Below, in pieces: positions 21,601 through 28,811 of a DNA stretch of 28,811 nt (position 1 is its first letter; each line of letters begins with the position of its first letter). The stretch lies in assembly GCA_015680685.1 (NCBI GenBank), contig MNCI01005373.1, positions 1,671 through 30,481 of the forward strand. The letters are read 5' to 3'. The stretch comes from Gnetum montanum. Taxonomy: Eukaryota; Streptophyta; Gnetopsida; Gnetales; Gnetaceae. Position numbers and translations under genes: made by a program. The notes beneath the pieces are model-generated. The model ran no database searches and was not told the DNA's origin. It saw only the letters and a program-made list of their open reading frames with translations.

Positions 21601-24600
21601 AACAAACCTCCTCCAATAGAATGTAAATAAAAATGCTTTTTCTTTAATGTGTTTAGCCAAATTTTAGCCAACTCTTTTTCCTTTATAGTTTCCCAAAAGA
21701 GTCTTTTGTTTAAAGGAAGATCCTCTATAGCAATATTCTATGATTGAAGCCATAATTTTCCTTGATGCAACCATCCATTTTCTTGTGTAGCATTCATTAT
21801 CTCCTTTGCATAATCAAGTTCGTTTATGAGATTTAACTCCTGAGTATAAGTAATAAATTGACAAAGGGCTTCAACTTCAAGGGGAAGCAAATTTGGTTCT
21901 AAAAGTAAGATATCATAAGAAGTTTGCAGTTTCACTTGAAATTCACATACAAGAAATTATTTTTGAATATGTTCTAATTTTTTCCAATTATATGTGAAAA
22001 CAAAAGGTCCCCAAGCAACATGCCCATATAATAATATAGGTTGGACAAGATTGCAAAAAAGTTTTCTTCTAATTTCCTATACCAAAATTTTTTTCATGCT
22101 ACAATTATTTCTTAGAGTAAATAGAGCTTGCATGCTACTTGAAATCCTTTGAGCAATAAGTGTATTCCAACTATAATCACTGGCAAATTTAACTCACAAA
22201 TATTTGTAAGATTCACATATATCAGGCCTTTTTTCTCTAAGGAAAAATTGTAATTTCTATTTCTAGTGCCACAAACTAGAATTTTAGTCTTATTAGTGTT
22301 AACTTTCAAACGCGAATGGTTGTAGTAGTCATGGAGAATTCGAAGCATATAATTTAATCCTATAACTGATTTTGCAATCAAGGCCACATCATTTGCAAAG
22401 AGAAGCATTTTCAAAAATAATCCATTCACTAACATACCATGATTAGAGGCATTTTGCATGCATTCCTCTAATTTATCTATAAATATGTCAAAAAGGGTAG
22501 GGGACAAGGGACAACCTTGTTTAACTCCAACTGAGCTATTGATAATTGTTCATTCTCTAGTAAGATTATTTTTAATAACAATGTTAATCATCTCATAGAT
22601 TCTTTTAGCAGCAAAAAGGAGATTCTATGGAATGTTAATGCTATCCAATCTCTTCCAAAGTTTATCTTGAGCAATAGAATCATAAGCCTCGGAGAAATCA
22701 ACAAAACAAATAGAAGTTATATGGTTGGGCCTTTTTGCTTTGTGTACACAATAATGCAAAATTATTAGATGGTTTGTAGTAGAATGATTTCTTTTGAAGC
22801 CTACTTGTGATTGAGCATGAAGACCTTGCATATTTGCTCATGAATTAATTTTATTTTCCAAAATAGCTCCCAAAAGCTTAGTAAAAGCTGAATTGATTGC
22901 AATCAATCAGTAATTATTAAGATTTGTGCTATCTCCTTTTTTGAAAAGCAAGGCTACTTGACTAGAGCGCCAAGAGTGATCCAAACCATGTTGAAGCCCT
23001 TTATTAAGAAGATTGCAAGCTACTTTCCACACCAATGAACCACCCCATTTAAGAAGCTATGCATATAATCGATTAACATCAACACCTTTCACAGAAAATA
23101 ATCTTTGAATTCTTTGAGAAACATCATCAAGGGATAACTCAAGAACACTAGAGTTATCTTGCACAGTTGGAGGAGCCTTTTGATTAAAAAGGTCATTGAA
23201 GAAATTTTGAATAGTAGATAAGGAAAAATCCCAATCATGTTGTTGTTTGTCTTGGAATAAATTCTAGAAGCTCTTTGGATTTGAGTGGAGCTCATGAATC
23301 ATTCTTTCTTGCTTTTCTTTAATAAACTTCCTTTTTTAAAAACAAATAAGCTTTCTATAATTCTTCAGCATTGAAACATCAAAATGTGAAGTTGTAACAT
23401 CTTTACGAGTTGTCAGACAATCCATATCAAACCAAGGTTTTCTACAAGCAAGCTTTTTCTTAATCTACACCTAAGCAACTATAGACAAATGAACATTAGT
23501 CAAATCTACCTCATTGTCATTGTTGATCAACATATTAGCCACTCTTGTTTGAAAATCCTGATGAAGGTCTTTTGTGAGATGATGAGGTCTACATTTTTTT
23601 AATGAATATGACAAATTGAAGTAAGAATACTAAATTTCAAGTATTGATGAGAAGATTTTGGAAGTTTTTTCTCCACTTGAAAGTTTTTCACTACATCTAT
23701 ATTATCATGGGTAGACAAGAAAAGATTAATGCAAAAGTTACCTTGGTGCCCAATAAAAGTGAAATGAGAGGAGGAAGGAAATTTGTTGATGCCAGTAAGG
23801 ATTACAAAATCAAAGGAACAACCCCACTCTAAGAAATGAATACTCCTTTGATTTGTACTATTATCAGCAAATGATCTTTTGTGAACTAAATAAAGCTCTT
23901 CATTGAAGTTTAATTGAGAATTTCAAACAAGCCTTTGAATTTGACTTTGTCCAACATGAGCATTAAAATCCCCACAAAGAAAAAATTTCCCAAAGCTTGG
24001 AGAATTTTGCAACATCTTGACCCAGGTACTAGCAAAATTGTAGATAGAAGAATCCCTTGGAACAAAATAACAAAAAGCAATATAAAGAACCTTTGAAATG
24101 CCTTGAACTTGAACCTACAAATATAGGTTATTATCATCAACTTTGTGCACCTTAATGAACTAATCTCTAGACTTTTTAATGAAATAAGCAATACCACTAG
24201 AAGGTCTACCCCTCACCTTGGAATGCTTATTTCTAACATAAATAATATGAAAGGCTGGAATAGATACAATCAGAAAATTTTGTTCTTCCTAAGTTTCAGC
24301 AAAAATAAACAAACCAAAATCACTAAAGAAATGACTAGTATCTAAAGCAACAACTTTATTAGCCAATGAGCTTTCAACATTAAGAAAACCACATGTAATA
24401 GAAGAAATTCTCTATTTTAAGGGATTTGCCTTCTCTTTGATGACTGTAACATATTTATAGTTAAAGTAAGCAATTTTACCTTTAACACAAGCTTGTTTAA
24501 CTTTCTGCTATTCTTTCTACTTTTTTGCATACTCTTTTTTGGTCATGTCTTCATTACTCTAAATGTTCTACCCTTTCAAGATACTTCTATTATTCCAAAC

Positions 24601-26215
24601 CTTATCTCTTCCATGTCAATTAGCAAATTTAACAATAATCTACCGTGGTTTATCCCCCTTAGGACCTAGAATACAATGAAATGATTTATGAGATTTGAAC
24701 TTTTGACCTAGAATTTGTAGATTGCTAATTTTCATGTTAGAGTTGACATTAATTTAACTCTTGATCATTTGAGATTTGGCTAAAGCATGAATTGATCCAC
24801 AAAAGCTAGGATAAAACTTTACATTTTGTCAACCATCATGGATATGCTATGGTGTTAGGTTTTAATTATTACTTAAGAATCAGTCGGAAGTTGTCATCAC
24901 TATTGTATATATTAATATAAAATATTGAATAACAACTCAACTTGGAAGTCCTGAATTATACTTAAAGTTAAAGGAAAAACACTTGAAATATGAGATAAAA
25001 TAATGCTATAAATTTCAATCAAGATGATGTGGTTGTTTAGGGACCCTTATTTGGAGTGATGGTAAGGTACTTGTTCCTCAAATTGGAAGAAATGGACTCA
25101 AACTTGGGTGTAGCTAGTTAAAGAGGTTAGGCTTTTGCTCATCCACCAACCTTCTTGGACCTTGCTTGGCAGGATGAGCATTGAGACTCCATGTGATGAT
25201 GCTTTATGGTTGGTTGTTTGAATAGGAATTCAAATTCTCCATGTATTATGTAAGTACATAATCTAAATAGATAGAAAATTCCTATAACTAATAAATTTCA
25301 TTTTAAAGTATAGACAATGGTGATACTAAATTCTAGTAAGCATATTATGCATGCCAAGTAGATCTTGGGTTTGTAATTGAGAGCTTAATGTTAGGATCAA
25401 TATATTGTTTTAAGTGAAATGTTCATACATCATGATAATGTTTACATAGTTTCGAAAATATCGTTTGCAAGATGTTCTATAGCCAGCAAAGGATTTGGAT
25501 ATAATTATGTTTCTTGGCATCTAATGTATTGATAAGTGTTTAAGTATATTGAGCATAGATTTAGATATGTTTTCTTAATGGTTTTGGTACACATTTAAGA
25601 TGAATAGGTAATTTGTAATAATACGGATCACCCATGAAATATGACTTCTAGGTCTACCAATAAATAAAATATACAAAGTATTAAAAAAAGAAAAAATTAT
25701 AATTTTGAAATAACACAGGCTTCAGAGAGATTTAAGTGTTTATTGCATCTCGGTGCAGTTCACTTCACTTTTTTTTTTTGGGGCATTCATAACATGCTCT
25801 CACCCAACTTTTTAAAATATTTCGTTAGGAGAGGAGGATAATAGTTCCATTTTATCTTTTAGCCTACAATTAGCAGATTCCTGGCATTCTTTTATATCTT
25901 AATGTTTGAGAAGATTTTTTTGTAGTTTCTTCTTTTCAGTTAAAGCACTTTTCATGATCTTGGTTAAAGATGCAGAAATAGAAAACTTGCTGAATGAGAT
26001 AAGCTGTGTGCGAAAGGACAGCTTGGAAACTGCTCAAGAAATTGAAAATCTAGCTGCTATTGTTGCAACAGGTATCTTGAATTACAGTGTCTATTTTGAC
26101 ATATGAAATAGTTTTGAGTTTACTGCGTCAAGTCTGTGATAACAATTTTTGAACAGATTCCAAGAACCTTGAAGGTGACTTAGCAGATTTGGAGAGATAC
26201 AGGGAGCTTTTGAAG
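18641..26215 (+). CDS. Multi-exon host gene for an unidentified coiled-coil-like protein (3' end beyond window)
   Basis: Five exons join in phase: 18641-18723 (MDQNTLIVKQIPFEEDL...), 18819-18930 (VLESLTKVQKFLNGLEEE...), 19078-19162 (EILAEISLKYINAAGSKAV...), 25970-26071 (AEIENLLNEISCVRKDSLET...) and 26157-26215 (SKNLEGDLADLERYRELLK). All introns are GT-AG: 95, 147, 6807 and 85 bp. Each junction restores the frame (K at 1/2, D at 3/4, D at 4/5) and none of the five has an internal stop, strong evidence for a real gene. The product is at least 147 residues, Leu/Glu/Lys-rich and heptad-like, without signal peptide or membrane segment. Exon 4 could instead start at 25940 behind a better acceptor (TTCTTCTTTTCAG), adding ten residues in frame. 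The exon 3 acceptor (GTGGAAG) is weak. A kinetochore or spindle coiled-coil protein would fit, but I cannot name it. Further exons lie right of the window. Confidence 0.68.
19374..19447 (+). other. G-rich tract with G-quadruplex potential
   Basis: At least ten runs of three or more G occur within 74 bp, for example GGGGTGCTGGGGTGGGGCG and GGGGCGGGGGGAGGGGGAGG. The G-rich strand is the coding strand of the host gene, so intron 3 RNA would carry it. Confidence 0.75.
19835..20622 (-). pseudogene. Decayed ORF of element A: coiled coil plus C-terminal J domain
   Basis: ATG at 20622 starts MVAELSSDSKEGGG. The frame continues, with stops at two places and one frameshift near 20170, to a TAG at 19835, about 262 codons. 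The middle is strongly charged and heptad-like (KVFQQQLEEEIRHSEHRM, AFQQQVEDIERHF, then EQEQQQCEEQKHKEREEEEE). The last 55 codons, free of stops, read CPYIILNIGRGAPLSSL, then GWELHPDNKGDPAARA and AFKTFQEVATL. This fits a DnaJ J domain: helix I, helix II, the HPD loop that engages Hsp70, and helix III; helix IV is not clear. J domains stimulate Hsp70 ATPase. The same layout appears in element B (27002-27773). Many stops sit at codons one C-to-T change from Gln. The J-domain call rests on pattern reading alone. Confidence 0.55.
20723..21190 (-). pseudogene. Upstream coding tract of element A, unknown transposon-type protein
   Basis: One minus-strand frame runs from about 21190 to a TAA at 20723 with only four internal stops. 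It includes DEGFYTNWEGDSTLFRGV, SVASEIIPAMGLND, LALWKVAMNLVEQFF and LGHMKNVPRFFMDTLKG. The pattern W..VA...VE.FF followed by G.HF.I...LR and N.P.FF..TL recalls hypothetical proteins repeated in plant genomes and labelled putative plant transposon proteins; this is from memory and not checked. It lies about 100 bp ahead of the coiled-coil/J ORF in the same orientation and may once have been the N-terminal part of the same protein. A plus-strand frame is also open here but looks less protein-like. Confidence 0.4.
21255..21950 (-). pseudogene. LINE C-terminal region with CX2-HX...EDEEH...C motif
   Basis: The frame 21671-21255 reads RNQIARARMSYHHLLIE, then REEHICKFHKQSIEDEEH and IFLFCPSS. This matches the C-terminal zinc-binding motif of I/R1/Jockey-like LINEs (H.L.IE...R.C..C....EDE.H.L..CP), with one Cys replaced by His or Phe. 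It follows the RT by the usual distance. The 21935-21738 frame upstream is Leu-rich and probably belongs to the RT thumb/connection. Stops separate the pieces. Confidence 0.65.
22100..22860 (-). pseudogene. LINE reverse transcriptase domain, broken
   Basis: Seen in order on the minus strand: QSQVGFKRNHSTTNHLIILH (fingers), FVDFSEAYDSI (motif A, catalytic Asp present), GVKQGCPLSPTLF (motif B), LLFANDVALIA (motif C, where the expected FADD has become FAND, losing one catalytic Asp), and LKVNTNKTKILVCG behind it. This is the standard non-LTR RT order. The frames 22831-22625 and 22507-22112 are separated by stops. Confidence 0.8.
23640..24400 (-). pseudogene. LINE apurinic-type endonuclease domain, broken
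   Basis: Endonuclease of the EEP/APE fold that nicks target DNA. On the minus strand: SLANKVVALDTSHFF, the FAET (SETW-like) position, KVRGRPSSGIAYFIKK (GGIA loop), then CGDFNAHVGQ near 23970, the catalytic DFN motif, and a decayed end with LPKSSHQ in place of the usual SDH. Stops and a frame change near 24000 show inactivation. The motif order is complete, so the domain call is firm although the sequence is old. Confidence 0.72.
24430..24840 (-). pseudogene. ORF1-like nucleic-acid-binding tract of the LINE
   Basis: A decayed minus-strand frame reads ILGPKGDKPR, IIVKFAN, HGRDKVWNNRSILKG and then NEDMTKKEYAKK, each followed by a stop. It resembles the R-IIVKF...R--VW--R--LKG...EDMT-R pattern of LINE ORF1 C-terminal domains. 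Several stops stand where Trp would be expected (TGG to TAG or TGA). The N-terminal part of ORF1 is not recognisable. Confidence 0.5.
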
Positions 26216-26708
26216 GTTGTCCTAATATATGAACATTTCCTTTATTTTCCCTCTGTGAATGGTAATAAATTGTTTCAATATCAAAGGAACACACTTCCTC
26301 CTCCTTCTTCTTGTCATCATCATCATAGTTGCCTTTATCCCAATCACATAGACTAATCTTTTTTAAAAATATTATTAATAATAAAATAAATTCAAACTAC
26401 ATCACATGTTTAATCATTGAGTAGAAAGCCACAAAAACAACATAGAAAAGAAAAACTTTTCAATTTTAGGGATGTCTACTCAGGTTAATAGTCTTACAAT
26501 TTGTTAAGGTAGGTGGATGATTTAATAATAATTTTGACTGCTGGCTGTCTTCTTGAAGGCCTTTAATGTGTATTGTTATGATGCCCTATGTAGCACATAT
26601 CTTAGCATCTCTTGGAATCTAATCTATGACTCACACAAACACAAGCTATGTGTTCTAACTAATTGAGCAACTTCTTAGTTGACAAGGAAATACATTGCAT
26701 CACAATAC
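26216..26708. other. Intron after exon 5, with a dispersed repeat
   Basis: Starts with GTTGTCC after TTGAAG, a weak donor. A short pyrimidine/CAT-rich stretch (CTCCTCCTTCTTCTTGTCATCATCATCAT) lies near 26296-26326. About 26395-26500 resembles 17185-17220 and 17396-17460 (ATCATTGAGTAG, CTTTTCAATTTTAGGGATGTCTA). No further exon was identified here or to the right. Confidence 0.45.
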
Positions 26709-27800
26709 ATACTTTTTTTTTGTTGTGGGAAGAGGAAGAGAAACGGTCAAAAAATATTATATTACAAAAATGTACAAGGTACATAGCAAAAAGGGGGACA
26801 TTAACCCTTCTAGGAGAAGGGAAGTCCCATTGAACACACCAAAAGAAGGGAGAAATCTCCCACTGTCTTGCCACTTAAAAGATAACAAAATAATATTAGA
26901 AACAAAGACAAGTTTACATTGTTACTATTTGCATTGGGCCCTACCTCATAGCCTTGATCCCCCATGAAACCCAAAACCTTAGTGAAATCTCTTTAACAAA
27001 CTTAACAAAAATAAATGTCATCAGGGAATGGAAGATGAAGACAATCACATTGGGGTCTCAAACCGTGATGCATCTCATTCAATGTATCCTTGTCCACTTT
27101 GGAGTTAAAGAAGTTCATTACCTAGTGGAAAGCTTGATATCTTAACAAATGGTTCTTCTTTTCAGCTTCGTTGATGCACATTGCCTTGTCACAATGACAC
27201 GTGTAAGAATGGAAGCAAATTTTGATGTCATTCCATGGGGTGTAGCAGTTGGTTCCCAGTATAACGTAAGGGCATTTCTTGTTTTTTAGCCAATCTCTAA
27301 TGTTTGTGGTATGTTGCTCCTTTAGGTAGCTCTGCATTTCCTTGTACTCTCGATTTTCTATTTCTTGCTTAGCTTAGCCCTAATTTCTTGTAATGGAGGT
27401 CAATCTCCTGAAGTCGTCTTTTTTGGCCTTGCATTTTAGCCTAACCTCCATGCCCTTTGTTGCAATTAGAAGGTCAACATCTTCCTGTTATTTAATTCTA
27501 TGATTGATCTCAGCCGCCTACTGCTGAACCTCCTAAGCCAATTGCTTCTTTGTCTTTTGTTGCCATATTTCTTTTTAGGTCTTCCTACTTTCTTCTAGTT
27601 GGTCCTAAAATGCTGACTCCAACACCTTGTTTACATGCTCTAATATCAGCTTGATATGCTCTTGCTGGTAGGTTTCTCCATCATCTTGAACGCTAGGGCC
27701 CCCTTAGACTAGGTGTGTTATGGGATGAAGTGGACACTGTGGCCTTAGACCTAGAAGCATAAGAGGTGGCCATTGTAGGCCTAGTAGCATGGTGTTGGTA
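26709..27800 (-). mobile_element. Poly(A)-tailed element B carrying a coiled-coil/J-domain ORF
   Basis: Minus-strand element ending in a run of A (T-run 26709-26719), preceded by CATTTTTGTAATATAATATTTTT and a GGGGG/CCCCC step near 26791. The 3' UTR-like part is 26720-27000 and the ORF 27002-27773. The right limit is not fixed. The design (ORF, G/C step, TGTAAT-rich tail region, A-run) resembles element A and the fragment at 28722-28811. No target duplication was found. Confidence 0.5.
27002..27773 (-). pseudogene. Decayed ORF of element B: coiled coil plus J-domain-like C terminus
   Basis: ATG at 27773 begins MATSYASRSKATVSTSS, then a frameshift near 27700 leads into one frame to a TAA at 27002, about 257 codons. 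Residues 30-165 are charged and helical (ETYQQEHIKLILEHVNKVLE, DQLEESRKT, KEIWQQKTKKQLA, AKQEIENREYKEMQSYLKEQ), with about seven stops, most plausibly former Gln codons. Next comes CPYVILGTNCYTPWNDIK, then a segment with CHCDKA, NEAEKKNHLLRYQAF and SKVDKDTLNEMH. This fits a J domain: helix I, helix II, loop with HCD in place of HPD, helix III. The layout and length match the ORF of element A, although the sequences are far apart. A diverged host DnaJ retrocopy is the main alternative. Confidence 0.52.
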
Positions 27801-28365
27801 CACTAGATGATACTCTTTGACTTGAGAGATGGTGCTAGAGTAGAAGCATGCTTAGCCACATTCTAGAATGCAAGAATCAATAAAGAGTGCTTGCTAGTTT
27901 GCTGCCTCTCACATTGAGAGAAATGTAGGCTTGAACAAAGGATCATTTAACAATGAATTGGCACATGAATACTCTCTTGAAAACTCCTCAAAAGTTGATC
28001 ACAAAATGGTCAACAAAACAGAACATGTGCACTCCACTTTTTAATATGCAAAAGACACCAAAAATCACTAATGTACATAAATTCTCCCCCCGCAGCCACT
28101 GCACTCAATGGACCCTTTGGCCATCTAGCTGTGAAACACCAAGTCCCTCGAACCCTACAGTATCTTGTAGCCCTCACAAGAAGAACATTGGGCTTGGATA
28201 AAATGGTGGGGGCTAACACCATCAAATGCCTCCAAGAACTAAGCCCTTCTCACCCACACAAGAGATCACCAACTATAACAACCTGCTTTTTCTTAGGCTT
28301 ATGTCTTGATGTTTAGGATAACAATTGTGAGTATGCTTAGTTATAATTATGCATATAATTTGGTT
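27801..28365. other. Sequence right of element B, no gene seen
   Basis: Both strands are open for up to 80 codons around 27953-28316, but neither frame shows a recognisable domain, and the overlap on opposite strands argues for base composition. A short C-rich piece (CTCCCCCCGCAGCCACTGC near 28082) may belong to the 5' part of element B. No exon of the host gene was recognised. Confidence 0.4.
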
Positions 28366-28700
28366 TTGATTTGTGGGTTTATCTATGGTTTTATAATTAT
28401 AATGGCCTTGAGTTGTGTTCATCATGCATTTGTGATTTATTTGCTTTGGGACTGATTTGTAAATTTATTTATGATTTGATAATTGTGATGGATTTGAGTA
28501 TTGTTGATATGCTTATGTTTACGATTTGTGTGATTTGCTACTAATTTATGGATCTGCCTATGAATTGATGATGGTGATAAAGTTAAGTGTTGTTGATGTG
28601 CTAGTGTTGATGGGTTTAAGTGTTGTTGATGTGCTTATGTTGATAGGTTTGAATGTGCTTGTGTTGATGGATTTAACTGTTATTGATGAGCTTGATGATT
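28366..28700. repeat. Diverged minisatellite with nested shorter repeats
   Basis: Three units of roughly 86-89 bp start at about 28366, 28452 and 28541 (CTGATTTGTAAATTTATTTATGA type, each with a GTTGATATGCTT-like end). From about 28588 a shorter unit of about 33-36 bp (GTTGTTGATGTGCTTATGTTG) repeats three to four times. In translation this gives the repeated VDVLVLMGLS-like pattern, which is a by-product of the DNA repeat and not a gene. Confidence 0.65.
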
Positions 28701-28721
28701 TGTATGATTTGATGTTGATTG

Positions 28722-28811
28722 TTTTTTTTAAGAAAGTATTCGGGATTCTATTATGAAAGATCAAATTATGTTACATAAGATTACAAAAGGGGGTCGCCGG
28801 CGGCGGCCCCA
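28722..28811 (-). mobile_element. 3' end of a possible third poly(A)-tailed element (C), truncated by the window
   Basis: Minus strand: GGGGCCGCCGCCGGCGACCC, then CCTTTTGTAATCTTATG, then ACATAATTTGATC and a run of A (T-run 28722-28731). The G/C-rich block followed by a TGTAAT/ATGTA-rich tail region and A-run is like the ends of elements A and B. Only about 90 bp is present, so identity is tentative. Confidence 0.4.

Larger units (their letters stand above)
21241..24850 (-). mobile_element. LINE with APE endonuclease and RT, in intron 3
   Basis: A non-LTR retrotransposon on the minus strand with the order ORF1-like tract (about 24840-24430), APE endonuclease (about 24400-23640), reverse transcriptase (about 22860-22100) and a C-terminal region (about 21950-21255). 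Each part has recognisable motifs, but stops and shifts are scattered throughout. The 3' end near 21241 has no long poly(A) but A/T-rich repeats (TTCTAATTCTATATTT). The 5' boundary is estimated from the first coding-like signal. Its C-terminal motif differs from the zf-RVT LINE at 8070-16520, so it is another clade. Confidence 0.75.
19163..25969 (+). other. Intron 3 of the host gene, 6.8 kb, filled by retroelements
   Basis: Begins GTATGAC after ATATTG and ends either GTTAAAG (25969) or TTTTCAG (25939). It holds a poly(A)-tailed element (about 19191-21235) and a LINE (about 21241-24850), both on the opposite strand to the gene. The other visible introns are 85-147 bp, so most of this length is inserted DNA. 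From 24851 to 25939 it is AT-rich with nothing recognised except an A-run on the minus strand at 25769-25779. Confidence 0.6.

Noticed and set aside
25769-25779. T-run as the tail of a further retroelement
   Set aside because: A-run on the minus strand is present, but no coding or repeat sequence beside it supports an insertion.
18641-26215. Naming the host gene as kinetochore SPC24 or an augmin subunit
   Set aside because: Only a general coiled-coil resemblance around the start of exon 4; the N-terminal part does not match what I remember of either family.
28526-28756. 76-codon frame with repeated VDVL-type units
   Set aside because: The periodicity is that of the underlying DNA minisatellite and the opposite strand is equally open; not a gene.

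Overview
This is nuclear DNA from a plant with a large, transposon-filled genome. Gypsy-type gag sequence with a CX2CX3HX3-4C knuckle, tRNA-Asp-type primer binding sites, zf-RVT LINE remnants, very low gene density and a 6.8 kb intron packed with old retroelements fit a gymnosperm best. That is inference: no marker gene is present and the species cannot be named. Base composition is AT-rich. No bacterial operons, rRNA, tRNA or CRISPR array were seen.

Left half (1-16.5 kb): nested retroelements. Positions 1-281 are the end of a 3' LTR whose element lies left of the window. A complete LTR element (element 1, plus strand) spans 1281-7302, with LTRs of 913 and 899 bp, a near-perfect primer binding site, a decayed gag and a degenerate second ORF, but no recognisable protease, reverse transcriptase or integrase. 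A related element (element 2, minus strand) spans 8431-14861, with LTRs of 785 and 807 bp and a perfect 5-bp target duplication TGTGG. It carries gag plus an aspartic protease but again no RT, RNase H or integrase. It interrupts a plus-strand LINE (about 8070-8430 and 14867-16520) between the RT catalytic box and the C-terminal zinc-binding region.

Middle and right (16.5-28.8 kb): after AT-rich spacer DNA with several local duplications, the one host gene begins. Five exons can be joined in frame with GT-AG introns (CDS from 18641; last visible exon ends 26215), giving at least 147 residues of a mostly helical, coiled-coil-like protein I cannot name; it runs off the window. Its third intron (19163 to 25939 or 25969) holds two minus-strand retroelements: a poly(A)-tailed element (about 19191-21235) and a LINE (about 21241-24850) with an APE endonuclease, an RT and a C-terminal CX2-HX...EDEEH-type motif unlike the zf-RVT LINE upstream. 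A second poly(A)-tailed minus-strand element lies at 26709 to about 27800, and the end of a possible third at 28722-28811.

The most unusual content is in the two poly(A)-tailed elements. Each contains a roughly 260-codon decayed reading frame with a charged coiled-coil region followed by a C-terminal J-domain-like (DnaJ) segment: one keeps the HPD signature, the other has HCD. I know of no described plant retroelement with this architecture. The second notable signal is a 14-bp-phased ATATC array in the U3 of both LTR families. It differs by exactly one 14-bp unit between the two LTRs of element 1, which equals their whole length difference.
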